Assembly: GCA_963556255.1 (NCBI GenBank)
Contig: OY744610.1
Span: 63,062,298-63,126,297 of the forward strand
Reading direction: 5' to 3'
Source: Allolobophora icterica
Lineage: Eukaryota > Annelida > Clitellata > Crassiclitellata > Lumbricidae
DNA: 64,000 bases
How positions within the stretch are numbered: position 1 is the stretch's first letter; each line of letters begins with the position of its first letter. Below the pieces are notes generated by a model that made no database searches, was not told the DNA's origin, and saw only the letters and a program-made list of their open reading frames with translations. Made by a program: the position numbers and the translations under genes. Of this stretch, positions 54,349-63,849 are shown one piece after another.

Positions 54349-56532
54349 ATGCCGGTTGATAAATTTGGAAGAGACGGTGGAGGTGGGGTGGGAGGGGGGC
54401 AGATAAGCGCCGCTGGGCTCGTCCACAAGGCTGGTGATACCATGTTGGGAATTCTATCGGCTGGAGGTTTTCGGCTGACAAATGTGGGAACGCCCACGAT
54501 GGAAACGGACGCTGCAACAAAGGCTTATGCGGACATCGTAGATCAGGACAACCTACAAATCACCGGTGGAACGATGTCTGGTGTTCTAAAAATGGGCGGT
54601 CACAAAGTATCTGGGCTGCCCACAGACGAAGCAGTGTCTGAAAGCGACGCTGCGAGTTGGGCACAAGTTGTACGATACGCGGACCAGAAGGCAACCGCAG
54701 CTGAAAATCATGCAGACCAGAAGCTTATCGATGCCAGGCAGTACACGGACGAGAAGAATGCGGGACTGAGAGATTCCGTTAGGCGGTATGCAGATGACAA
54801 GGACCTTATTGTTAAAAGTTATGTTAACGAGCAAGATGTTATCGTCAGGAATGCGTGCGTGCTCAAATCCGGCGGCGTAATGACTGGAAGTTTAGTTATG
54901 GGTGGCCACCGAGTTACTGGGCTCCCAACAGAAATTTCAGGATCCGATAGCGACGCAGCGAGTTGGAAACAAGTGTCAACAGCGGTCGCTGGCGCTCTAG
55001 TAAAACTCGATAGAGTACCCACGGAGTCTTTGCATGTGGTGAATAAGCGGTATGTAGATTCCCGCGACGCTTCTTACAGACAGTACGTGGATGAGAAGGT
55101 CACCACCGCTAGAAGATATGTGGACGAGAAGCATGCTATCGTAAGAGGCGGGCATGTGCTCAAAAGCGGCGATTCTATGACTGGTGATTTGACCATGGGT
55201 GGCAAAAGAGTGACTGGGCTCCCAACAGAAATTCCAGGATCCGATAGCGACGCCACGAGTTTGAAACAGGTGACGCAGCTGATCAGCAACGCCACTAAGA
55301 ATAATGATACGGCGCCGGCTGGACCAAAGTACCTGACTAACAAACGGTATGTGGACGCGAAATACGCTGAGATTGGAGCTTCAGTTAGACTCTATGCGGA
55401 CCAGAAAGCTGAAGCTGCTAAGAGGTACGCCAACGAGCAAGATGTTATCGTTAGGAGCGCATGCGTGCTTAAAGCTGGTGATGCAATGACTGGTGATTTA
55501 ATCATGGGCGGTAAAAGAGTTACCGGGCTCCCTACGAGCGCAGCAACGTCCGAAAGCGACGCGGCGAGTATGGCACAAGTATCGAAGCTGATCGCCGACA
55601 ACATGACAAAGAGTGATAGAGTACCAACAGAACCGTTGCATGTGGCAAATAAACGATACGTTGACGTGAAAAATGCTGAGATTGGAGCTTCCGTTAGACT
55701 CTATGCGGACCAGAAAGCTGAAGCTGCTAAGAGGTACGCCAACGAGCAAGATGCTATCGTTATGAACGCCTGCGTGTTCAAATCCGGCAGTACCATGACC
55801 GGTGATCTGGCTATGGGTGGCAAAAGAGTGACTGGGCTCCCAACAGAAATTTCAGGATCCGATAGCGACGCTGTGAGTTTTAAACAAGTGACGCGGCTGA
55901 TCACCATCGCCACTACGAATAATGATACTGTGCCGGCTGGACCAAAGTACTTGACTAACAAACGGTATGTAGACAACGAGATAGCTACTGAAAGGCGATA
56001 CGCGCAGAATATCAAGATTCTCAACTACAGCGGCCATATTCCGCCCCTATCCAGAAACGTTTCCGAAACGGGTTTTATTGCCTCAGCCAACGAATCTTTA
56101 CCCACTAACCCGCCTCATATGGCCTTCAACTCGGGTGTGAGAGGTGAGTGGAAGACGGCGTCCACATCGAGAGCCGATATTTTGGCTCAGGTTAGTGGGA
56201 CTTGGCTACAGATTGAATGCCCGACGGCTGTGCGAGTATGGAAGGTTAGTCTGGCTGGGGGAATTAGTTCTACTGCTCCGCGTATCACGTCCTGGAAGAT
56301 TTATGGGATTCCACCCACCGATTCGACGAGTTACCATGCTCTCATGACCTCCAATGTTACTTTGACTAATTCTGCACAAGAGTTCATCTTCACTACTGGC
56401 TTTGCCGACAACACAGAATTCAAAGCATTCAAGCTGGTGGTCTTGGCCACCAGCCCACCACAAGCTACTTTTGGAATATCCCACTTCCAGATCTATACAT
56501 ATTTTAGACACGGGGGACAGTCAGTAGTATAG
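54349..56532 (+). CDS. Phage-tail-fibre-like repeat protein with discoidin-like tip
   Basis: 727 residues, one of the largest genes. After a glycine-rich start (9-18) come six copies of a motif of the form MTGDLxMGGKRVTGLPT followed about ten residues on by SDAAS-x-x-QV, beginning near residues 29, 73, 174, 273, 377 and 479; the last four are about 100 residues apart. Between them lie charged helical segments with repeated (R/K)YVDEK and YADQKAEAAKRYANEQD. This repeat is typical of bacteriophage tail fibres and other trimeric rod proteins. The C-terminal ~140 residues (from about 585) read like an F5/8-type C (discoidin) beta-sandwich: WLQIECP, ITSWKIYG, AFKLVVL. I infer a trimeric receptor-binding fibre with a sugar- or surface-binding tip, analogous to adenovirus fibre. 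A TTGTATATAAAAAA stretch abuts the ATG. Confidence 0.8.
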   Translation: MPVDKFGRDGGGGVGGGQISAAGLVHKAGDTMLGILSAGGFRLTNVGTPTMETDAATKAYADIVDQDNLQITGGTMSGVLKMGGHKVSGLPTDEAVSESDAASWAQVVRYADQKATAAENHADQKLIDARQYTDEKNAGLRDSVRRYADDKDLIVKSYVNEQDVIVRNACVLKSGGVMTGSLVMGGHRVTGLPTEISGSDSDAASWKQVSTAVAGALVKLDRVPTESLHVVNKRYVDSRDASYRQYVDEKVTTARRYVDEKHAIVRGGHVLKSGDSMTGDLTMGGKRVTGLPTEIPGSDSDATSLKQVTQLISNATKNNDTAPAGPKYLTNKRYVDAKYAEIGASVRLYADQKAEAAKRYANEQDVIVRSACVLKAGDAMTGDLIMGGKRVTGLPTSAATSESDAASMAQVSKLIADNMTKSDRVPTEPLHVANKRYVDVKNAEIGASVRLYADQKAEAAKRYANEQDAIVMNACVFKSGSTMTGDLAMGGKRVTGLPTEISGSDSDAVSFKQVTRLITIATTNNDTVPAGPKYLTNKRYVDNEIATERRYAQNIKILNYSGHIPPLSRNVSETGFIASANESLPTNPPHMAFNSGVRGEWKTASTSRADILAQVSGTWLQIECPTAVRVWKVSLAGGISSTAPRITSWKIYGIPPTDSTSYHALMTSNVTLTNSAQEFIFTTGFADNTEFKAFKLVVLATSPPQATFGISHFQIYTYFRHGGQSVV

Positions 56533-56538
56533 AAAAAT

Positions 56539-57093
56539 ATGACTGACACGCACTACAAGATTCGGGGGTATCTCCGTCAACACGGAGAAATAGACATGTG
56601 TAAATACAGCATAGACAGTCTAGGTGGTGTAGGCCACTGGGGGTACGACATCCCGAAGCCCACCGCAGAGCTATTGACCGCGGTGCCTCAACAACACATC
56701 GACTTCGTGTCTGACGATTACCACAGCCGCGATATCTATACGGCGGCCGGAACGGTAACCACCAGTGCGTGGCAAACTCTTCCATTGACCGCTGCGCGTT
56801 TTCCGTGTATAAGTTTGCAAACCACCAATGAGGGGGTTTCGTTAGAGTGCGGGTTCTGGAAGCTAACAGTCTTTGGTGTTTGCGGTGGTGATGCAACAGT
56901 TCGCGTAATAGCACCGGCAGCTGCTGGTGGTAGCATCGATCGTACAGTCGATATTTCAAGTGGGCAATTTGATGAAGCCAGGGCAATATTCGTTCCAGGA
57001 CAAACGAGTTTCCGAATTGAAGGCAAAAAGAGAGGCGTTGAAAGTACTTCATCTATCGACTTAAACGTAACTTTACTAATAGAGCAACTATAA
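56539..57093 (+). CDS. Unknown Polinton protein (184 aa), beta-rich
   Basis: 184 residues, starting seven bases after the fibre-like gene stop. I do not recognise it. The first ~65 residues are polar with a tyrosine/glycine-rich stretch (GGVGHWGYDIP). The rest alternates hydrophobic and polar residues as in a beta sandwich and ends in a strand-like LNVTLLIEQL. No signal peptide, membrane helix or metal motif is seen. Being tucked between the fibre-like gene and the membrane protein gene, it may be a second surface or fibre-associated protein; that is only positional inference. The frame looks real: normal codon use, tight spacing and a start matching its neighbours. Confidence 0.6.
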   Translation: MTDTHYKIRGYLRQHGEIDMCKYSIDSLGGVGHWGYDIPKPTAELLTAVPQQHIDFVSDDYHSRDIYTAAGTVTTSAWQTLPLTAARFPCISLQTTNEGVSLECGFWKLTVFGVCGGDATVRVIAPAAAGGSIDRTVDISSGQFDEARAIFVPGQTSFRIEGKKRGVESTSSIDLNVTLLIEQL

Positions 57094-57100
57094 AAATACA

Positions 57101-57706
57101 ATGTCTTTGTATCCAACGCTTACGGAGCCGACAATTTCGTCAGACACGAAGTCGCAGACGTTTCGTCTGCAGAAGATTGGTGAAGTAGAAGCATTCCTGA
57201 GATCTGAGGCGATAAGTCGAGGACAACTGTGCAAAAAGTATAAGAGGGTTGTAGATGTGGCTAATGGGGCCTCGGCCGGCCTTGCTATGGTGAGTCTTGG
57301 AACTGGGGTGGGTGGGGCAGCTATGTTAGCCACTGGTATTGGTTTTATTCCTGGTATTGTTCAGGAGAGTTTAGCCATAGCGACGAGTTTTCTGGATATC
57401 ATTGGAAATGTTATTAGTAGAAGTTTTGTTGCTAAAGCTTCAAAGCACGACGAAATTTGTATTTTGGCGGAAAGTAAACTAAACACTGTTCATGACCACA
57501 TTTCTAAGGCGTTGGAAGACACGTCTATTAGCGATGAAGAATATAAGCTTATTCTGGGAGAGGAGGAGAAATATAGAACGATGAAACGTGATATACAAAG
57601 CAAGAATGGAAAAAAAGAGTTGCCGAGTCAAAGCAAAGACCAGATGGTGGCGGAACTAATAAAGAAACTAACCAGCGCTGGGACTTCCCCGCGAACCTCA
57701 AAATAA
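57101..57706 (+). CDS. Conserved Polinton membrane protein (201 aa)
   Basis: 201 residues. The start SLYPTLTEP and the helical FRLQKIGEVEAFL precede one or two membrane segments (about 55-105: ASAGLAMVSLGTGVGGAAML and following TGIGFIPGIV). A soluble helical tail with KHDEICILAESKLN and ISDEEYKLI follows. This layout is common in Polinton-linked proteins of many invertebrates, but no function is established. Oddly, codons from about residue 170 to the stop (57,612-57,706) lie inside the right TIR, so an antisense copy of its C-terminus sits at the left end at about 42,537-42,631. The element's coding and terminal functions thus overlap here. Confidence 0.75.
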   Translation: MSLYPTLTEPTISSDTKSQTFRLQKIGEVEAFLRSEAISRGQLCKKYKRVVDVANGASAGLAMVSLGTGVGGAAMLATGIGFIPGIVQESLAIATSFLDIIGNVISRSFVAKASKHDEICILAESKLNTVHDHISKALEDTSISDEEYKLILGEEEKYRTMKRDIQSKNGKKELPSQSKDQMVAELIKKLTSAGTSPRTSK

Positions 57707-58350
57707 AAGTTTTCATCGTAGGTGGTTGGAGTAGTGAGTCTGTTATTCCTAGCGCACCACCGCCGTACGATTAGCGGAGTTATAATTTTTTATGTGCTCA
57801 AGTTTCCGCAGTTCACCGCGCCACCGCCGTACGATTTCCCCAATTCCCCGATTTCCGCAGTTCTCCGATTTTCATGGTTCCAGATTTCCGTATTTCCCCG
57901 ATTTCCGTAGTTCCCCGATTTCCATAATTCACAAGGCCAAAAACGTGACCGAATAATGGTATTCAGAAAACGACGAAAAGTGTCACGTTTTTGAAATTTC
58001 AAAGTCCGGCTGAAAATTTTACTCAACGCAGATTTGCGTTTTCTACACGTTTCCGCTGGAAATATTGATTTTGGCCTGATGAATTTTTGACAATGAAAAA
58101 TTTCTTTTGGGGGAAAAGTTTTTGGGGTTGGGTGAAAAATTTCACACATCGCAGATTTGCGTTTTCTACACGTTTCCGATGGAAATATTGATTTTGGCCT
58201 GATGAATTTTTGACAATGAAAAATTTCTTTCGGGGTGAGTCTTTGGGGTTGGGTGAAAAATTTGACACAGCGTAAAAATGATTTTTCTACACGATTTTCT
58301 GCGCTCTCGGGACGAACGACTACGACAATATGTGGAAAAAACACCTTAGC

Positions 58351-58398
58351 GTGACAGTTGTGACGATATTATCAGTCACATTGTAAAACTTGTCACAC
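58351..58398. promoter_or_regulatory. GTGAC/GTCAC palindromic box c' (right TIR)
   Basis: GTGAC-AGTT-GTGAC-GATATTATCA-GTCAC then GTCACAC; the inverted mirror of box c and same-strand equivalent of box e. Confidence 0.7.
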
Positions 58399-58775
58399 TT
58401 GAGAACTTACAAACCACGATAGCCAAAGGCACTGTTTAAATCCGTTCTGCTATAAGCGTCCGTGCGTCCGTGCGTCCCACGAACTGTCTATAATTGGCCC
58501 TGGCGCCGCGATTTTTCGGCCGACCCAGCGTGACAGAAACTGCGATTTCAGAAAGGTGCGAAAAAGGCACTTTTCATGTTTTGTAAGAGTGAAAAAAAAC
58601 CACACATCGTAAATTTGCGTTTTCTGCACGAATTAGACAAAATAATGATTTTCTTTTGTTTTGTGAAAAAAAAGGTTTTTTAAATTATTTTTTCTGTTTT
58701 TATGGTAAAATGACATTTCAGGTATCCTATCCGTGTTAAAATTAAATGGAAAGCCGTTATTGCACTCCTAGCTTA

Positions 58776-58825
58776 GTGTGACAGTTGTGACAATATTGTC
58801 TGTCACACTCTGAAAGTTGTCACAC
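58776..58825. promoter_or_regulatory. GTGAC/GTCAC palindromic box b' (right TIR)
   Basis: Mirror of box b; inner pair GTGAC ... GTCAC around CAATATTGTCT. Confidence 0.65.
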
Positions 58826-59237
58826 TTGTACAAAAGTACACAAATTGCGTGGCAGGCCTTAGCGCTATAAGCTTTCGTGGGACCCATGGACTGTCTGGCT
58901 GCCCTCTAGAGGTTGATCTGCTATAATTGCCCCTGGCGCCGCAAATTTCCTTTTTTAGCACAATTCGACCGAAAGCGTGACAGAATTTATGATTTCAGAA
59001 AAGTGCGAAAAAGGCACTTTTCATGTTTTGTAAGAGTGAAAAAAAACCACACATCGTAAATTTGCGTTTTCTGCACGAATTAGACCAAATAATGATTTTG
59101 TTTTGTTTTGTCCCAAAAATTTTTTTTGTTTTGTTTTGTTATTTTTTATAGTAAAAATGGTACTGTTGTGGTAGTAGATCTTATTTTACTATCTATCATA
59201 CCATATCATAACAGTCAGAATTATAACCGTCTTTTTA

Positions 59238-59295
59238 GTGTGACACTGTGACACTTGTGACTGATAACATCGTCACACTGTGAAAATGGTCACAC
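59238..59295. promoter_or_regulatory. GTGAC/GTCAC palindromic box a' (right TIR)
   Basis: Mirror of box a, with core TGATAACATC. Confidence 0.7.
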
Positions 59296-59574
59296 TTCAG
59301 GACTTCTAAGCTGTAATCGTTTCGTGGATCCCACGGACTGTCTGGAGGCCCTGGAAGTCGATTGGCTATAATTGTCCGTGGGTTTCAGGACCCTCTCTGA
59401 AGGCCCTGCGCTAAGGGCCCGCATATTTTGTTCTAAAATACACAGGAGAAAGTGGATATGCTATATGGGTTCGTAGGCCTCTGGAGACCCTTTGAAGGTC
59501 GATCTGCTGTAAGGGCCCATTGGTCTCGGGACCCTCAGAGGGCCCTGCGCTCAAAGCCCCCTTATACATCTACT

Positions 59575-60543
59575 GCAACTATTTTAATATTGGTGCTATC
59601 TCCAACAACCTAGTTTTGAAATGTGCAAAGGTTCTATCTCCAATAGAGCTAGGGCCTACTGCACTGCGTTTACCAAAAAATAGGTTCCATGGTTTAATTT
59701 AGTATACATACGGCGTCGTGCTGAAGACTAATCCAAAAGTATTTTAAATGAAAATTGCAAGTTTCTAGCAATCATGTTCGTAACATTTTGCATTAGTTAC
59801 ACTTATTATTCTGAAAATATTATGGCATTTAATCATGGTAGGCCTAACTTGATGTCGACGAATCTCGCGTGTCGATAGAAATCCGATGTAAACTTTGATG
59901 TCGGTGAATCTCATGAGTCAAGAGAAAATATTGAAATAAAATCCAAATTTCATGAAACTGATATCAGTGAATCAATTATATTCACAGAATATATAAATTA
60001 AGATTTTGCAAATATTGATTCCTTAACCCTGTAATTGTATGCAGCTGAAAATATTATGAAGGGCCAACATCATTTTTACCGTTAGTTTCGAACTTCGAGT
60101 GTTTGCCAATAATACATTTTTCAGGTTCTAAATTTTCTATTAATTTGTTCAAATAAATCAATGCAATTTACACAGATCATTATTTATTATTTTATAATAT
60201 TTTTTTCTGTAAAAAGTAATTTTTAATCGCAAATTTAAGTTGTTGTAACATTATAGCTATCTCCAGATAAGAAAATATTTTGAAATGTGCAAAGGTGCTA
60301 TCGTCTGTCACAAGCATGAGAGGTCGTTGGTCACTTGCTGTTATTTTGCATTTTTTAAGGCGAGGCGTCACAAAATTTAAAATTATTACAACATTCCAAC
60401 TAGGGAAATAATTTATTATCCAAATGACTATAAATCACAATCACATAAAAACTATTGGATTTGTAGCAACTATCAAAAGTTTAGATTTGCTCTCCTGAAA
60501 AATGACCAAAATGGAGATAGCACCTTTGCACTCTAAACAGACG
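59575..60543. mobile_element. Right part of the unclassified ~1.1-kb transposon
   Basis: Begins with the Polinton TSD copy GCAAC. It ends with the inverted repeat GGAGATAGCACC and TTTGCACTCTAAACAGACG, followed by ATTT (60,544-60,547). The words GTGCAAAGGT and GCTATCTCCA recur internally (about 59,593, 59,622, 60,287), so the termini have subterminal copies. The interior is AT-rich and non-coding. The class is not clear from a 4-bp ATTT flank. Confidence 0.7.
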
Positions 60544-61227
60544 ATTTGATTGTTTGTTTTTGGCAGAACCTCGTTCTGCAAATTAATTTTGTTTAACGTA
60601 AAATCGATGGCAGCGCACGATCGCGATAGACAATTTAACGAAACATACTATACTTGGCTCAATTTAGACACCTTTAAATTAGTTTCTTCCGTTCCTACAT
60701 ATTTTTAAAATTTGTCCAATGGCTATTAGAATCAGTTCCTTTGAGTCACCGAAAACGATTTAATTCCCATTGTCGTCAAAAAAATGAAGCATGAAATTTT
60801 TAAACACGACAAGAAAATCTTAGACACCTTTAAATAATTAAATTTATTCCTTCATAAAGTCAACTAACTCATATGCAGACGAGTATTAAAAATTCTTTGA
60901 GGACAGTGTGGGCTGCTCGGTCTTCTGATTATTCCAATCTAAGGTGCCTGAAACAGAGAGGAAGTTTACAATTTGTAGGGCGAATGATAAGCCTAGGAGC
61001 ACATGGATGGTCTCGCGCAAGTCTCCTGTCACTGCTTTAATCTTGTCTCCTAGCTCTTGGACAAACACCAGTGACATATAAATTTCTATATGCGATACGA
61101 TATTATATTAGGCTCAGCTTAGACACCTTTAAATAAGTTCTTTCTGACCCTATATATATCATATAACTCTTTCAATCACTTATGATGTCGCTAAATGATT
61201 TCCTATAACTTACGGTCAAGGTCAACG
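60544..61227 (+). repeat. Duplicated host segment, partner of 9,230-9,985
   Basis: The sequence TGTTTGTTTTTGGCAGAACC onward matches 9,230 on. It resumes the host copy interrupted at 33,618, so the two flanks were contiguous before the insertions. Confidence 0.85.
60886..61077 (-). other. Conserved 63-codon open frame, copy 2
   Basis: Differs from 9,567-9,758 at about four bases (V/D, V/F, L/S and L/F replacements). The differences are mostly replacements, which argues against strong protein-level constraint. Status undecided. Confidence 0.25.
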
Positions 61228-61390
61228 AGGTCATGTGACAGCAAAGGCCGTTGACATCGATAGCAGAAAATATTACTGAACAGTTCTCCCTGCTAGTCAA
61301 CTTCCTGTTTAACAAAAGTAGTTCAACAAAATATTAACAAAAGAAATTTCTGTTTAATTTAATGAAACTGTGTGACTAACAAAGATTATT

Positions 61391-61605
61391 AAAGTTCTCA
61401 GGACCTATAGAATGGAACAGTATTCCAACTGCAGTCCGTCAATGCACATCTGTAGCACAATTCAAATCTAAATTAAAAACTTACCGGTAATTATTCACAT
61501 TGTACTATGACAAGAAATGTAGCGCAACGCGCTTCTGTGCAAGACTTGTCTTGTTAAAGCGCGCTATAAATTTTTAGTTGTATTGTATTGCATTGTATTG
61601 TATTA
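61391..61605 (+). mobile_element. 5'-truncated LINE 3' end inserted in copy 2
   Basis: Codons from 61,395 read FSGPIEWNSIPTAVRQC and on to a TAA at 61,488-61,490, the usual C-terminus of CR1/L2-like ORF2. A 3' UTR with GCGCGCTATAAATTTTTAG and a tail of ATTGT/GTATT units follows. In copy 1 (near 12,531) the site is uninterrupted, going from GATTATTA straight into GCATCTCGC; ATTA may be the target duplication. Confidence 0.85.
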
Positions 61606-62102
61606 GCACCTCGCTCTTTCTTTTTTTACGCTTTGGACTGGTACTACCAGAGTACAGGCGTTTTCTATAAAATTATATTTTTAAAGACAATTTCTTTAAA
61701 AAAATTTGAACACTTTTATCTTGGCCAAAATGCCGAAAAGAGGTCGATGAGATATGAAAAGTAGTAGTTTTCAGTTTGAGGGCACTTTTTTCGAGAGTTC
61801 TAACAGGAAGACGTAGAAAGAGTTATAGATATCAAAAGTTATAGAAACGAATGTAATTATAGCAAAAAAATAATAAACTCTAAGGTGTCTAAGGAAAGCA
61901 TAAACACTGAATAATAGTTCCAATGTATTAACGACAACTTACGGTTGCCAAGGCCGCTGACATTGATCTTATATTAAAGATTTCATTTCCAAAATAGAAG
62001 CATGGATCTTTGCGTTTGGTGTTCTAATAGGGCCTTTTCAAAGAGATTACATAGGTTCATAATCATAATATTTGAATTTATTTAGCGCCAGCACATTTAG
62101 TG
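61606..62102. other. Host non-coding DNA, matches 12,532-13,017
   Basis: No gene seen; a same-order copy of the first-copy sequence with scattered substitutions. Confidence 0.6.
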
Positions 62103-63029
62103 ATATTGTGAGGGAAATAGAGTAATGGTAACACTCATGGCCAGGAGAGCATCAGATTCGCGGTTCGATACCCGTAACCTTCCTCTAGGGCGGCGCCTTG
62201 CATCGCTGCCAAACCGTGTGTTTAACCCTCGAGTGCCCAAGCTATTTTTTGGTACACGAATGCCCAACGGGGGGTCCGACCGGACCCCAATGTTTTCATT
62301 GTGATATCTGGACAACGGATTGGAATATTTTAACAGGATTTGGCTTGTTATAATCCAAATTCAATGTACAATCGACTGATATATGGTATTTCACAATAGC
62401 GCCACCTGGTGAAACTTTATTTGAACTTTAATAGGGGGCCTATTCTTTTGTAGTTTTTTGCAATTTCGGGATTTTTCGCAGGTATTCAATTGTACCCATG
62501 TAGTTGTTGCTTGGTTGTGGGGTGCAGGATTGGAATATTTTAACGGGATTTGGCTTGTTTTAAATCCAAATTCAATTTGCATTCGACTGATATATGGTAT
62601 TTCACAAAAACGTGCGCTACAAAAATTATTTCTGGGCTGGTAAACCATGTGCCAGTATTACCATCAGCCGAATATCTTGGGGGTGTCCTTGGTATATGCT
62701 ATGGTTGTGGGCTACAGGGTGGTAGAATAATCACGCAAAATATATCATACGAAGCTCAATTGAAGGCTTTAGGATGTCCTAAAACCATTTTTACAATTTC
62801 GCTGCCGTTCTAAAGTTATCCGTGGAAAAGCGGGTCTGGGGTCCGGTCGGACCTCCCCCTTTTGCATTCGAGGGTTAATTGAGATCTTGATTGTACTGTC
62901 ATGTTTCAATGTATTCTTACTGTGTACTTGTCAGTTTGAATTAATAAAGATTATTATTATTATTTTTTTTTATTATTATTTTTTTTTGTCCCGAGGTAAA
63001 CATAATCCCTCGGGCGTCACAAAATATTA

Positions 63030-63093
<64 letters not shown>
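62103..63093 (+). mobile_element. tRNA-derived SINE, family 2, split by a MITE
   Basis: The head and body at 62,103-62,225 equal 13,018-13,132. The remainder resumes at 62,875 with TTAATTGAGATCTTGATTG and runs to a TTA-type microsatellite (62,951-63,092) containing T-runs and a short foreign piece. The intervening 649 bp are a later insertion. Confidence 0.85.
62226..62874. mobile_element. piggyBac-like MITE, 649 bp, TTAA target
   Basis: TTAA on both sides (62,222-62,225 and 62,875-62,878). The ends are CCCTCGAGTGCCCAA and, on the opposite strand from the right, CCCTCGAATGCAAAA. The uninterrupted TTAA site is visible in copy 1 near 13,129. A subterminal inverted pair GGGTCCGACCGGACCCC / GGGTCCGGTCGGACC lies inside each end. 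An ~85-bp internal direct duplication starts GGATTGGAATATTTTAAC (about 62,319 and 62,529). TTAA duplication with CCCT termini is the piggyBac signature. No transposase, so non-autonomous. Confidence 0.9.
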
Positions 63094-63139
63094 GTTACGC
63101 GAACGAAGAGAACAAGCTTAATAACGGACGCTCAGTAAA

Positions 63140-63390
63140 TGACAAGATAAGCGGGGGTTCCAAATCCCCGACAGAGCAGAAACATGTTTCTGAATTTCGA
63201 CTCCACTAGTGCCTCCTAGCCAACTCAGCTATAATGAATATACTGTCAGTGGGATGATCAGGCGGTGAGGGAGACGTATAGTTACCCATCTTCATATGCC
63301 GAGGCAAAGAAACTGAAGTCGCTGGTGCTTTATACCACTGGCCGTCTGTTAGGGTTAGCGCTAGATGACGCTCTCCTTGGACACCTGTAA
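63140..63390 (+). mobile_element. tRNA-derived SINE, family 1, degraded head
   Basis: Partner of 13,405-13,640: GGGGGTTCCAAATCCCCG, TTTCGACTCCACTAGTGCC, CTATAATGAATATACTG. The tandem TCAGTGGG doubling of copy 1 is absent here. Confidence 0.65.
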
Positions 63391-63849
63391 ATCCAGTTAA
63401 ATCTTGGTTATATATAAGCACCTACATTCATCAGTCTCGTTTTTCTGGGGTCTTTCATAAGATGTCGTTAAACACTGGAACTGCTACTAATTGGTAGCTT
63501 AACGCCTACGTTGCCCGTGCTATGCTAGTGCCAGTCCGAAGCCTGTAAGAAGGAGGAGGGAAGCTAATGATCTTTATTATGGCACAGTGTCGTCGAACTG
63601 CTACTAACTAAACGAGTCTTACAGGTCAGAGCCGCCCTTGGCGTCACCATTCAGTCTTCTGGCAAGTCATAATAACCATAATCCTGCTTTCCTTATGACT
63701 AATCAAACAGCGATTAGACTTCCTGTCACACGTGCGTTGTCGACGAGTGTGGCAGCGTTTCTATTATTGACAGCAAGCTTCCTTAGAAAAGCAGAAGAGA
63801 CCCCTCTGTCCGATTCGTCTTTATGCGAAGTGCACTTAAAATGAAGATA
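63391..63849. other. Host non-coding DNA, matches 13,650-14,510
   Basis: No gene seen. Relative to copy 1 about 400 bp are missing around 63,440. Confidence 0.5.

Larger units (their letters stand above)
33758..59574 (+). mobile_element. Maverick/Polinton, ~18.9 kb net, virus-like
   Basis: It is bounded by inverted repeats starting AGTAGATGTATAAGG (AG start is usual for the class) and flanked by GCAAC. Removing the LTR element and one TSD copy (6,911 bp) leaves about 18.9 kb, normal for the family. Content: protein-primed polymerase B, RVE-type integrase, A32-type ATPase and adenain-type protease (the four hallmark genes), plus major and minor capsid proteins and several accessory virion proteins. 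All hallmark frames are open, and the two TIRs differ at very few positions, so the insertion is young. Confidence 0.97.
57612..59574 (-). repeat. Right terminal inverted repeat of the Polinton
   Basis: About 1,963 bp, nearly identical to the left TIR without its LTR insertion. It includes the end of the membrane-protein gene, the GGAAATCGGGGAA-type minisatellite, the GTGAC boxes c', b' and a', and the terminus CATCTACT followed by the TSD GCAAC (59,575-59,579). Confidence 0.95.
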
